From an uncultured Kushneria sp. (GTDB lineage Bacteria > Pseudomonadota > Gammaproteobacteria > Pseudomonadales > Halomonadaceae): 64,000 nucleotides of DNA. Each line of letters begins with the position of its first letter. The first letter of the stretch is position 1. The DNA is taken from the NCBI RefSeq assembly GCF_947497025.1, contig NZ_CANMFC010000004.1, positions 248,001-312,000 of the forward strand, written 5' to 3'. A program made the translations under genes and the position numbers. The notes under the pieces are model-generated. The model was not told the origin of the DNA, made no database searches, and was given only the letters and a program-made list of their open reading frames with translations. This document shows, piece after piece, positions 24,643 to 32,605 of the stretch.

Positions 24643-25130
24643 GAATCGCTACCGCTTGAGCTTGCTCCGGATTCCATCGGGTTAGCCCACTCTCCTTCGT
24701 CTCCGGCGGACTTGGAATACGCCCCCTGGGGCGAAGGCGGCTGACGAGGTATCTGCTGTCCCTGAGAGGGCTCGAGCACGACCTGGGTGACGCGGAACGG
24801 CAGGATACCGATGCGAACGGCCTGCACCTTGAACTGCGACCGGCTGTTGCCCTCATTGTCCTGCCACTCGTCCAGCACCATGCGGCCCGAGACCATGACC
24901 CGCATGCCCTTCTGGTACAAGCGAGCCCACTGTTCGACATCGCGATGCCAGATCTCGACGTTCGCCCAGAACCCGCCCTTATCGACATTGCCGGTATCGG
25001 TCGGCACCGGATTGTCGAAACGGACGTTCAGGCGCATGACACCACGCGGTGGCTGATTGCCATTGGGGGAGAACATCTTCACTTCCGGATCGGAACCGAT
25101 GTTCCCCTCGCCCATGAAATGCGTGCTCAT
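24639..25130 (-). CDS. ssb: ICE single-stranded DNA-binding protein
   Basis: A 163-residue OB-fold protein: MSTHFMGEGNIGSDPEV, RLNVRFDNP, GFWANVEIWHRDVEQWARLYQKGMRVMVSGRM, then DEWQDNEGNSRSQFKVQAVRIG, all SSB-like. A Shine-Dalgarno AGGAGG precedes ATG 25130. The tail ends in GASSSGSDS and lacks the DDIPF tip with which cellular SSBs recruit partners. It should coat single-stranded DNA during ICE transfer or replication. It heads a unit with the conserved motif 65 nt upstream. Confidence 0.93.
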   Translation of the reverse strand: MSTHFMGEGNIGSDPEVKMFSPNGNQPPRGVMRLNVRFDNPVPTDTGNVDKGGFWANVEIWHRDVEQWARLYQKGMRVMVSGRMVLDEWQDNEGNSRSQFKVQAVRIGILPFRVTQVVLEPSQGQQIPRQPPSPQGAYSKSAGDEGEWANPMESGASSSGSDS

Positions 25131-25194
25131 ATGAACCTCCTGAATCGAATGGATGCCCGGCTACAGTGGCGGCGAGCGGCAAAGGTCGTCAGCG

Positions 25195-25205
25195 GGAAAC
25201 GTTAA
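25195..25205 (-). promoter_or_regulatory. Conserved ICE upstream motif, copy 5 (TTAACGTTTCC)
   Basis: The motif lies 65 nt before the ssb start codon, in the gap between the DUF3158 stop and ssb. Confidence 0.6.
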
Positions 25206-25239
25206 GGCCGGCGTCGCACCATTCCCGTCCCAGGGTGAG

Positions 25240-25686
25240 TCAGACCATGGCCTCGACTTCATCAAGATCGTTGAGCAGGCGGTTCAGGCGATCGACCTGG
25301 CGTGTGGCCGCCGCGATTTTGGCATTGAAGATTGCGCGCTCGGTCTCGATCTCGACCAGTTGACGTTTCATCCCTACCGACACGTCGCCGTACTGGAGCA
25401 CGGCCTCGAGAAGGCGTCGCCCCATCTGGGTCTGCGCCTTGTCGCGCCATTGCACTGCGCGAACTCGTCCCCCGCTGTTGTTGTGCGGTTTAAGCCAAAG
25501 CCCCGCCTGAACCACCGTGCGGTTGTAGCGGTTGGCAAAGTCCGCCGCCTCTTGCCACATCCGACGACACTCCGCATCCAACTCATCCCGAAATCGAAGA
25601 ATCTCCCCTTTACCCTTAAAGGGTTTTAAAAGGCCCTTTGCGTACTGATTCAGTGCAAAGTCCTGACGCTGTTCCAGTGCAGTCAT
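25240..25686 (-). CDS. DUF3158-family ICE protein
   Basis: ATG 25686 (MTALEQRQDFA) is chosen because the longer ORF in the track begins inside the palindrome array; AGGAAAGGA lies 11 bases upstream. The 148-residue helical protein contains YAKGLLKPFKGKGEI, the signature of the DUF3158 family found in PFGI-1/ICEclc-type elements. It follows PFL_4669 after a 325-base gap filled by seven palindromes. Its function is not established. Confidence 0.82.
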   Translation of the reverse strand: MTALEQRQDFALNQYAKGLLKPFKGKGEILRFRDELDAECRRMWQEAADFANRYNRTVVQAGLWLKPHNNSGGRVRAVQWRDKAQTQMGRRLLEAVLQYGDVSVGMKRQLVEIETERAIFNAKIAAATRQVDRLNRLLNDLDEVEAMV

Positions 25687-25750
25687 CGCGCTCACGGTCC
25701 TTTCCTGTTCTCGTTGCAGATACTTGGTTGCCTCACCGATCCTGCGGAAA

Positions 25751-26003
25751 GTGTTGCCAGTGGCAACACCCTGGCCTGTCTCTACCTGGAGTGTTGCCAG
25801 TGGCAACACCCTGGCCTGTCTCTACCTGGAGTGTTGCCAGTGGCAACACCCGCCTGTCTCTACCTGGAGTGTTGCCAGTGGCAACACCCGCTTGTCTCTA
25901 CCTGGAGTGTTGCCAGTGGCAACACCCGCCTGTCTCTACCTGGAGTGTTGCCAGTGGCAACACCCTGGCCTGTCTCTACCTGGAGTGATGGCAGTGCCAT
26001 CAC
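25751..26003. repeat. Array of seven 19-bp palindromes, 38-40 bp apart
   Basis: Six perfect copies of GTGTTGCCAGTGGCAACAC start at 25751, 25791, 25831, 25869, 25907 and 25945. A seventh at 25985, GTGATGGCAGTGCCATCAC, differs at four positions but stays perfectly self-complementary. Spacers are 19 or 21 bp and nearly identical (CTGTCTCTACCTGGA). The array lies between PFL_4669 and DUF3158. It is a candidate partition or operator site. Confidence 0.97.
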
Positions 26004-26011
26004 CTGCAGCA

Positions 26012-26779
26012 TTAGTCCTCCGAGGCACCGGACTGGGGCAGCAACTGGTCGTCGTCCAGGTCCGCGCCTTCGAGCTTGTGTGCCTGATCGCTGCCGGACG
26101 ATGAGGCCTCCTCACGCCGGATCGTCGGCGCAAACTCGCTGCGGCGCGTCCCTTCCAGAATGTCCTGCGGCAGCTCACCGTATTTCTCGAGAGCGTCCCG
26201 CGCCTTGGCGTTGTTGGCCGCGAAGTCATCCCGCGTTGCCCCGCTGAACCCGGGGAACTTGACGGGGGCGTAGCAGAGCGAGCGCAAGGCATGACCGCCC
26301 TGATCACGGATCATCGCGCCGCGCTGCTTATTGCCCAGCAAGCCAATGTGATGCGCCAGCAGGACATCGCGCACGATGCTGTCGTACTGCATCAGCAACA
26401 TGACGGCCTGCCAGCCCATCTGCCCGCCGGTAAACACGGGCGTCACGAACGGTTGCTGGCTGACGTTGCGGCTGACATCGAGTCCTTCCGGGATCTGCTT
26501 CAGCACACTGCTGACTCGAGTTTCCAGCTGCTGCAGCGCCTGTCGGGTCTCGTCGACCTTCTCCTCGAGCATGAGCAGCCAACTATCGGCATAGGGATCG
26601 TCTCGGCCCGCTGCCTGATGAACACGACCAGCAAGCGACAGGAACTGCTTGAGGCCGACTACCTGCGGTTTGCCGCTCTCGACGCCGCGCCCATGCCAGG
26701 CAAGCACTGCCGGATAGGTATGCAGGGTCATCTCGATCTTGCTGCGTAGCTGCCCTACACGGGGCTCAGTGCTGGCCAT
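26012..26779 (-). CDS. ICE protein PFL_4669 family
   Basis: ATG 26779 (MASTEPRVGQLRS) has AGGAG 6-7 bases upstream; the track uses a GTG two codons earlier. The 255-residue product has QLRSKIEMTLHTYPAVLAWHGR and PFVTPVFTGGQMGWQAVMLLMQYDSIVRDVLLAHHIGLL, which identify the PFL_4669 (TIGR03761) family. Its role is unknown, but it always lies in the replication/partition part of these ICEs. The stop at 26012 is 8 bases before the palindrome array. Confidence 0.88.
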   Translation of the reverse strand: MASTEPRVGQLRSKIEMTLHTYPAVLAWHGRGVESGKPQVVGLKQFLSLAGRVHQAAGRDDPYADSWLLMLEEKVDETRQALQQLETRVSSVLKQIPEGLDVSRNVSQQPFVTPVFTGGQMGWQAVMLLMQYDSIVRDVLLAHHIGLLGNKQRGAMIRDQGGHALRSLCYAPVKFPGFSGATRDDFAANNAKARDALEKYGELPQDILEGTRRSEFAPTIRREEASSSGSDQAHKLEGADLDDDQLLPQSGASED

Positions 26780-26848
26780 AATCACTCCTGAGTCGTCGAT
26801 GCACTGGATGGGATGCCAGCATCAGGGGTCGATGAGCATTGCCCTACC

Positions 26849-26859
26849 GGAAATGTTAA
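26849..26859 (-). promoter_or_regulatory. Conserved ICE upstream motif, copy 6 (TTAACATTTCC)
   Basis: The motif lies 70 nt before the PFL_4669 start codon, between it and the STY4528 stop. Confidence 0.6.
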
Positions 26860-26877
26860 ACGCGATCTCACGGGTTT

Positions 26878-28122
26878 CTAGCGCCGCAGTCCGAGGCGCT
26901 TGAACATCTCCCCTCGCGCCTGTTCGGTTGCCGCCGACATCGGCTGCGGTTCCAGCTCGGCCGGCTTGGGCGGCGACATCGCCACCACCGGCGCGGTAAC
27001 GACCTGGTTCTGTTCGTCACTCGTCTCGGCCTGGCCTCGCCGCTTGTTGGCGACGCTGCGCCCGAAGTGGGTCAGCTGGAAATTGTCCGAGGCGGCACGC
27101 TTGGCCAGGGTGTGTAGGAAGCCCAGGGTGTTCTTGACCTTGCCGGCATCGACCCGCCCGGCGGCTTCGTCGATCACCGCCTGCTGCGTCTCGGTCGACA
27201 ACCCCGTCAGCAGGAACGCGACCGATTCCCGCTCGTCGGCAGTCAGCTCGAGTGGCCAGCTCCAGACCAGCGAAGTGTCGCCCGGCTCGCGCGCGGTGGT
27301 TTTACACACACTGTTTGTATAACTACGTACTGTAGGGCGAGTTGCATCGGAAACTGCGTCGTAAGTGTCTGATTCACGCATGAGTTTCCGCTGGAAACTG
27401 GGGGAATTCGCTTCCGGAAACTGTCCGAGTTTCCGCTGGAAACTGGGTGCATTTGGCTGAGTTTCCGCCGGAAACTGGGTATCTGGTGACTGAGTTTCCG
27501 CTGGAAACTCTGCGCGCTTCTGCCGCTCCGCACGCTGGTCGATGACATCGAGTCGGGTCGGCAGTTCGAGCACACCGCCCTCGGCCAACTCGTCGCGGAC
27601 GAGTTGCGCCACCTCGGCGACATCACGGTTGTGGTGTCGAGTGCAACGGATGACGTACTCGATGTACTCGGCATCCAGTGACAGCGACTCGGCGGGTGCC
27701 AGCGGCTCGTCGTGCAGCACGTAGACGTTACCGATCATGCGTCCGTTACCGGTGTTCCGCGCTTTCATACCCAACGTCATCCAGCGGGTCAGCCTGAGGA
27801 TCGCGATGACACGCGCCACGGTCTTGCGTGACGCCTTGCGGTTCGCACCGGAACGCAGCAACGGCTCCAGTTCGTCATAGGTTGGGAAAGCGGTGGTGCG
27901 GTCAGCATTCGAGAGCAGTCGGATCATCTGCCACCCAAGCACGTCGACCGCGCCCAGGCGTTGATCGAGTAGCAGGGCTCGGGGAACGGTTTCATGGGGA
28001 TTGCCCATGAACAGCAGACCGTCGAGCGCATCCTCCTGACCGCTTGACGCCGAGGCGGCCTCGCCTCGGCGTTGAGTCATGGATGACGCGGCGCGCCCGA
28101 TGAGCGCGTCAAAATGTTTCAT
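26878..28122 (-). CDS. STY4528-family ICE replication initiator (putative)
   Basis: ATG 28122 overlaps the DUF2857 stop as TGATG. The 414-residue product has an N-terminal region with winged-helix-like segments (VLGWQMIRLLSNADRTTAFPTYDELEPLLRSGANRKASRKTVARVIAILRLTRWMTLG, residues ~62-120). A linker of about 60 residues follows, encoded by the palindrome array, and then a C-terminal domain (TADERESVAFLLTGLSTETQQAVIDEAAGRV). Annotated relatives are called pathogenicity-island replication proteins of the STY4528 family. Initiator function is inferred from the family, from the internal iteron-like repeats and from the DnaB, SSB and TopB neighbours. Confidence 0.8.
   Translation of the reverse strand: MKHFDALIGRAASSMTQRRGEAASASSGQEDALDGLLFMGNPHETVPRALLLDQRLGAVDVLGWQMIRLLSNADRTTAFPTYDELEPLLRSGANRKASRKTVARVIAILRLTRWMTLGMKARNTGNGRMIGNVYVLHDEPLAPAESLSLDAEYIEYVIRCTRHHNRDVAEVAQLVRDELAEGGVLELPTRLDVIDQRAERQKRAEFPAETQSPDTQFPAETQPNAPSFQRKLGQFPEANSPSFQRKLMRESDTYDAVSDATRPTVRSYTNSVCKTTAREPGDTSLVWSWPLELTADERESVAFLLTGLSTETQQAVIDEAAGRVDAGKVKNTLGFLHTLAKRAASDNFQLTHFGRSVANKRRGQAETSDEQNQVVTAPVVAMSPPKPAELEPQPMSAATEQARGEMFKRLGLRR
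27383..27509. repeat. Iteron-like palindromes inside the STY4528 gene
   Basis: AGTTTCC-GCT-GGAAACT or close forms occur at 27383-27399, 27428-27444, 27460-27476 and 27493-27509, with degenerate copies near 27409-27420 and 27348-27355. Spacing is 32-33 bp in the right part. Two copies are read as EFPAET-type and two as SFQRKL-type peptides, so the conservation is in DNA, not protein. A T/A-rich tract (27296-27340) flanks them. Confidence 0.9.
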
Positions 28123-28733
28123 CACGCTACCCCTTCACGCACCACGCCCTCGTCCTCGGCAAGCAGGCTTTGTTGTCGCGCCTGCTCCGGCTGGGTCCAC
28201 TGCTTGATCAGGGTCCAGATCACCGCCAACGGCAGCGCGACCTCTTCAGCCAGGACCAGCATGCCGCGAATGTCTTCCACGGCACCGGGACCGGACGGAT
28301 CGTCAGAAATGGTCTGCCAGCGGTGGTACGCCTCGTGCTCTATCTTCTCCTCCGGCATGGGCAGGCGTCCCTGCCGGCTCGGCACGCCCAGCAGCGTGCG
28401 ACGCGCCGAGCAGTCGTTCGGGGTCAGACCGAAGAAGGTGCTCAGCATGTGCACGCTGGCCCCGTGTCGAATGCAGTGATCGACGAGCCCATCGCGATCC
28501 TGGTCGCGATCGACGCGGCGCAGCGCCGCTTTGAAGGTGTCGTGATCCAGCTCGAACCGGGCCACGCCCGGAAACTCGTGGATCAGGGACTCGATCTCGC
28601 TGGCCCGCAGCCGACTGAGACTCTGCAGCTCATCGTCGCGGAAGCCCAGCGCGCGAGCGCGACGCATGTCGCCCTCACGAATCAGGATCAGCGCCTGGTT
28701 GAACAGCGCATGGTTGAGTTGCGGTGTCGCCAT
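28122..28733 (-). CDS. DUF2857-family ICE protein
   Basis: ATG 28733 overlaps the parB stop (TGATG); the track adds a GTG codon before it. The 203-residue protein has LNHALFNQALILIREGDMRRARALGFRDDELQSLSRL and later ASVHMLSTFFGLTPNDCSARRTLLGV, typical of DUF2857. It is conserved between ParB and the STY4528 protein in PFGI-1 ICEs, suggesting a helper role in replication or partition. Confidence 0.85.
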   Translation of the reverse strand: MATPQLNHALFNQALILIREGDMRRARALGFRDDELQSLSRLRASEIESLIHEFPGVARFELDHDTFKAALRRVDRDQDRDGLVDHCIRHGASVHMLSTFFGLTPNDCSARRTLLGVPSRQGRLPMPEEKIEHEAYHRWQTISDDPSGPGAVEDIRGMLVLAEEVALPLAVIWTLIKQWTQPEQARQQSLLAEDEGVVREGVA

Positions 28734-30772
28734 CACGAATCCCCCTCTGCATTGAGCACGTCACGCAGCACCCGGATCAGCCGGGTCAGCCAGAACACAC
28801 GAACGAAGAGACCGTCGGGCAGACGCACCTCGGTGTCGTCACCATGACTGCCCACCAGTTCTCCCAATAGCGAGATGTCGCTCGGCATCACCGGATCGAT
28901 GTTGCCCTCGAGACCGGCGAGCAGTTGCCAGACGAGCTGAGCACGACGGCTGGGTGCGCCCTCAAGGGGACCGAGTTCGTAACCGATACCGTCGCGCGCA
29001 TTGAGGCGAATGACCTCGCTGGATCCGCTGGCCTCAACGCCGGCCCAGCTGGCCAGCACCTGGACCACTTCACCAATCTGCATGCGTAGATCCTGAGCGT
29101 TGCGACGCCAGGTCGGCACATGCCAGAGATCCGTGATCGGGGCGACACGGCCACCGTCCTGCAGCGGTACGCTTTTGAGTGCCGCTGCCTCGAAGTCGAT
29201 GGCCTCCTCGCCGTGTTCCTTCGCCTGCCAATGACGCAGCTGGCGATGGCCCTCCGTCTCGTGGTGTGGAGAGAGGGTCAGATCGGCGGCGATGGTCGCC
29301 TGCTCTTCGGCAGAGCGGGTCGGCTGAAGTGTGTGCTCCTGCAGCAGACCATCGGTGTCCAGTAGCCCGCCGGCGTTGTCGTTCCAGTCGTCATCGAAGC
29401 TGCCGCCCTGTGGGGCCACCGGTGTTCGCTGGGTCTGAGCCTCGAGTTCGGCGTTGCGCTGCTCGAGCTGCTCGAGCTGGGCGCGCATCTGTTTCATGGC
29501 GACCGACTCGCCTACCCCGCCCGCATCCGGCACACCGCGCGCCGGCGACGGTTCCGGCGCGGGATCGAGGTCGCTCTGGCCATCGCCGAAGGTCAGATCA
29601 TTGGGGTCGAGTTCATCGTCATCGCCGGTGGGTTCGCTACCGCTACGAGAGGTTTTGGCGGTCGATGGCAGAGAGGAAGGAGCCGACGACTTGCCGGACG
29701 ACGAGCCACCCGGAGAAGTATCCGGTTTTGGCGGATAAAGGTGGCGCTCCTGGGGATGACGCAGGCGCTCCAGTTCACTATCGACAGTGGTCCAGATATC
29801 CGCGCGCTCCTCGTCCGTTGCCGCCCGGGCATACTTGCGTACGGTGAACCAGTTCTTCCACGCCATGTCGATGGGGTTGAAGTGCAGACCGGTGTGCTCG
29901 TTGAGCATGCCCTTCAAGCGATCTTCGACGATGTTCCAGCGGAATTCGGTCTGCCCCTCGTGATCGAGCTGGGCCATCTCCTCATGCCAGGCCAGCGCGA
30001 AATCGCCGTCGACGACGTTGTTGGCCCAGTGTTCCCCCTCGCCCAAGTCATCGGCGTGCTCGATCCAGTAGTCGGCACAGCGGGTCCAGCACTCGTCACA
30101 GAACTGGCGATAGGAGATCAGCTTCTCGATCTGGGGACGGCCCATTCCCGCATCCAGTGATAAAGGTAGCGTGGGGAGAAAGTGCTCGATGGTGTAGAGC
30201 ATCCGACTTACGTGGCCATGATTGATGGTGTAACCCAGCACGCGAAGCCGCTTGGTCAACTCGCGCTGGGAGATGGTCTCGCCGGCGTCCTCCTCGATCA
30301 TGCGTTTGGCCTCGAAGATCCCGCGTGCCCGCTCGATCCAGCTCAGTTGCCCCCGGTTGTCGTTCTCGGCCAGGTGGCCGGCAAGCACGTTGATCTCGCC
30401 CTGCCACGGGATGAAATGGCAGTCCTGGTGATAGAAGGACTGATCGCCCGTCTCCTGATACAGCTCATTGAGAATGGTCAGGCGGGTATTGCCCCCATCG
30501 GAGATCATGTAGCGGTCATCGCCGGGACGCTGCGTGACGGTCAACTTCTGCTTGAGTCCGACTGCCTTGATCGACGCCTTGATCTCATCGAACTTGGGGT
30601 TGTGATGGGTTCTGGGGTTGCGATCGTAGGGACGCAGCTGATCCAGCGTGAGCGACATCGCCTGTTCGCGGGTCGGTGCCGGCAGCCGATCGGTGGGCTG
30701 GCTCCTGAGCGTCGGCCCCGGCTGGTTCAGCTTGGCCGTGATCTGATCGGGGGTAACGGATGGTTTACTCAT
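28733..30772 (-). CDS. parB: ParB-family partition protein of ICE (PFGI_1 class)
   Basis: ATG 30772 (MSKPSVTPDQ) is chosen; the track ORF begins three codons earlier. The 679-residue protein has the ParB-type N-terminal nuclease/CTPase-like segment (LRPYDRNPRTHHNP...GLKQKLTVTQRP...ISDGGNTRLTILNEL, residues ~48-110), a helix-turn-helix region (SQRELTKRLRVLGYTINHGHVSRML, ~170-195), and long low-complexity and coiled-coil parts toward the C-terminus. It should pair with ParA to keep the excised ICE in daughter cells. Its binding site is unknown; the palindrome array 2.7 kb downstream is a candidate. Confidence 0.9.
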   Translation of the reverse strand: MSKPSVTPDQITAKLNQPGPTLRSQPTDRLPAPTREQAMSLTLDQLRPYDRNPRTHHNPKFDEIKASIKAVGLKQKLTVTQRPGDDRYMISDGGNTRLTILNELYQETGDQSFYHQDCHFIPWQGEINVLAGHLAENDNRGQLSWIERARGIFEAKRMIEEDAGETISQRELTKRLRVLGYTINHGHVSRMLYTIEHFLPTLPLSLDAGMGRPQIEKLISYRQFCDECWTRCADYWIEHADDLGEGEHWANNVVDGDFALAWHEEMAQLDHEGQTEFRWNIVEDRLKGMLNEHTGLHFNPIDMAWKNWFTVRKYARAATDEERADIWTTVDSELERLRHPQERHLYPPKPDTSPGGSSSGKSSAPSSLPSTAKTSRSGSEPTGDDDELDPNDLTFGDGQSDLDPAPEPSPARGVPDAGGVGESVAMKQMRAQLEQLEQRNAELEAQTQRTPVAPQGGSFDDDWNDNAGGLLDTDGLLQEHTLQPTRSAEEQATIAADLTLSPHHETEGHRQLRHWQAKEHGEEAIDFEAAALKSVPLQDGGRVAPITDLWHVPTWRRNAQDLRMQIGEVVQVLASWAGVEASGSSEVIRLNARDGIGYELGPLEGAPSRRAQLVWQLLAGLEGNIDPVMPSDISLLGELVGSHGDDTEVRLPDGLFVRVFWLTRLIRVLRDVLNAEGDS

Positions 30773-31275
30773 GAGGTCCACTCCGGCTGCCGCGAGGCGC
30801 AGCCATCAGAATCGAAAAAATGGTTCAACTGCTGGTTGAGACGACCGATGCTCTGGGTCAACCCGTGCAGGCTCAGGTCGCTGCGCGTCTGCGGCGGATG
30901 CTGCTGGCACAGCGCCTGCAGGCCACGACGCAGATCGAGCAGGTTGTCATTGACGATCACCAGCAGCTCGAAATCGCTGAGGTCGAAATACTGGAGCTGT
31001 GCCCAGCGCAGGCTGTGGTGGGGCTCCATCTCAAGCCGACTGGCCCTGTCGCAGGCCATGTGGAAGACCAGCCAGGTATCGGCGAGCAGCGAGCGCAGCG
31101 CATCGTTGCGCTTGTTGTGCGCCCGGGGATGCGCCGCGAACCAGGACTCCAGTGTCTCGACCCAGCCGGCAAAGGGATCGAGCAGTCCCAGGGCCAGACA
31201 TTCCCGGCCCAGCAGATAGCGTTCCATGCCCCGGTCGGTCGCAGCGCGTGTCGGAAACGTGACGATCTCAGCCAT
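30769..31275 (-). CDS. Conserved ICE hypothetical protein
   Basis: I start at ATG 31275 (MAEIVTFPTRAATDRGMERYLLGRECLALGLLDP); the 80 residues before it in the track are read from the overlapping upstream gene. The 168-residue helical protein precedes ParB and overlaps it by ATGA. The same position in PFGI-1 elements holds a protein of similar size and unknown function. No motif is assigned. Confidence 0.75.
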   Translation of the reverse strand: MAEIVTFPTRAATDRGMERYLLGRECLALGLLDPFAGWVETLESWFAAHPRAHNKRNDALRSLLADTWLVFHMACDRASRLEMEPHHSLRWAQLQYFDLSDFELLVIVNDNLLDLRRGLQALCQQHPPQTRSDLSLHGLTQSIGRLNQQLNHFFDSDGCASRQPEWTS

Positions 31276-31957
31276 GGGACAGCTCCTTGTGTTGGTCGCG
31301 ATCGACGCCGCCATGCAGGCGCGCGTTACGACCAGCGGCGTACCCACGGGCCATTGCACGCTGATCGTCACGGCGTTGACCGCGGTCGATGGCCTCCATC
31401 GCCTCGAGCTGTGGATAGAAGCGCTGCTGGAAGTGCGCGATTGCCGCGACTGACGCCTCCGTTTTCTGCACCGGGACGATGTGCTCATACGCTCCGGCGA
31501 CCCATGCCAGCGCATAGGCGTCTGCCCGACGGATCTTGGTGACGCGCTTCGCGCGCTTGTGCATGCCGTTCAGGAATGACTTGCGATCGCTGATCAGCTG
31601 ACGCTGCAGCACCTCGAAGGCATACGCCGCGATGCGCACCTGGCTCGCCTCGCCGAGGAAGGCGAAGTACCCCTGCCAGCTCTCGAACGTGGGACGCGGT
31701 TCGTAGACCGTGGCGGTACCGAAGGCGGCATTGACCAGGCTGGCCAGATGATCGAGCCAGCGCGGCGGCTTGCGCCCGGTTGGCGACTTGACGGCCACAC
31801 GGTCGATGGTCGATGCCGCGACATCGATCTCACTGACGCCGTACTCGTCCATCAGATGCTGCGCCTGACGCAGGGCCGTTCCGGCCTCGTGCTCGTTGGC
31901 AGAGCATGACAGCGCCAGACAGCGCTCGATCTTGCGAAGGATGCGATCGGGAGTCAT
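31268..31957 (-). CDS. DUF2786-domain protein
   Basis: ATG 31957 (MTPDRILRKIERCLAL) is preferred to the longer ORF. The 229-residue product opens with RILRKIERCLALSCSANEHEAGTALRQAQHLMDEYGVSEID, the DUF2786 pattern. A C-terminal helical region includes AYALAWVAGAYEHI. DUF2786 proteins occur in phages and ICEs and their function is unknown. The gene is divergent from the plus-strand ORF at 32065. Confidence 0.83.
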   Translation of the reverse strand: MTPDRILRKIERCLALSCSANEHEAGTALRQAQHLMDEYGVSEIDVAASTIDRVAVKSPTGRKPPRWLDHLASLVNAAFGTATVYEPRPTFESWQGYFAFLGEASQVRIAAYAFEVLQRQLISDRKSFLNGMHKRAKRVTKIRRADAYALAWVAGAYEHIVPVQKTEASVAAIAHFQQRFYPQLEAMEAIDRGQRRDDQRAMARGYAAGRNARLHGGVDRDQHKELSHG

Positions 31958-32064
31958 TGGACACCTCCCGCCGCACCGTTGGGAAAAGGTGCCGGGCGCA
32001 TCCCGTGGTAGGTTGAAAACGCTCCCCAAGAGCACATCTCAACACTGGCCACAGGAGGCCCGAC

Positions 32065-32364
32065 ATGACGGAAAAAGCGGAATTTGTCTATCGAGTGAAT
32101 TACGAGATGGAGACCTCGCACGGTCAAAGTGAACCACTGAGAATCCTGAAACGAACAGATCACTTGCTTTACAAGCTCGCAGAACCACCCGTCATTCCTC
32201 GACAAGGCGAATACGTCGCCTTCAAGGACGATCTGTTGTCGACTGATATCGAATGGCTGAAAGTGAAGAACGTGTTTCATGGCATCACTCCTGGTCCACT
32301 CGGGGATCTACAACATCACTGGGTGACCGTCCTGCTAACTGCTGACGAATCCATTCCGGAGTGA
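32065..32364 (+). CDS. Hypothetical protein, only plus-strand gene of the ICE part
   Basis: ATG 32065 follows a very good Shine-Dalgarno (AGGAGG, 6-base spacing), which argues that this is real despite its lone orientation. The 99-residue product (FVYRVNYEMETSHGQSEPLRILKRTDHLLYKLAEPPVIPRQGEYVAFKDD) looks like a small beta protein; no family is recognised. Its 3' end overlaps the convergent minus-strand gene by 80 bases. Confidence 0.7.
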   Translation: MTEKAEFVYRVNYEMETSHGQSEPLRILKRTDHLLYKLAEPPVIPRQGEYVAFKDDLLSTDIEWLKVKNVFHGITPGPLGDLQHHWVTVLLTADESIPE

Positions 32365-32605
32365 TACCAAGAAATGCCAGGACCTCTCTGACATCACCGT
32401 TGAGAACGATCATCTGATCGACGCTTAACGCACATCGACCGCGCATACCCGGAAACGCATGGTGTGCGCGGTACCAATGCCGCGTGCAGCTGGGCAGGCT
32501 GTAGATAGGCTCATCCGAGGTGCTCATCGGCAGCATCAAGTCAGCCAGCAGGCCTCTCGCTCGAGGGCTCAAGTCATTGATGGCTGGGTTGGAGTTATCC
32601 TTCAT
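32285..32605 (-). CDS. Hypothetical ICE protein
   Basis: A 106-residue protein whose start overlaps the HicA-like gene by ATGA and is preceded by GAGGAGGG. It includes ALSVDQMIVLNGDVREVLAFLGITPEWIRQQL, helical in character. The last 80 bases overlap the plus-strand ORF on the other strand. No family is recognised. Confidence 0.65.
   Translation of the reverse strand: MKDNSNPAINDLSPRARGLLADLMLPMSTSDEPIYSLPSCTRHWYRAHHAFPGMRGRCALSVDQMIVLNGDVREVLAFLGITPEWIRQQLAGRSPSDVVDPRVDQE

Noticed and set aside
25751-26003. CRISPR array
   Set aside because: Repeats are spaced regularly, but the intervening sequences are nearly identical and no cas gene is near; it is a protein-site or iteron-like array.
25638-26247. 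ORFs of 116-177 residues with repeated VASGNT/LPGV/CCQWQHP peptides
   Set aside because: They are translations of the palindrome array in several frames, with no ribosome site; not proteins.
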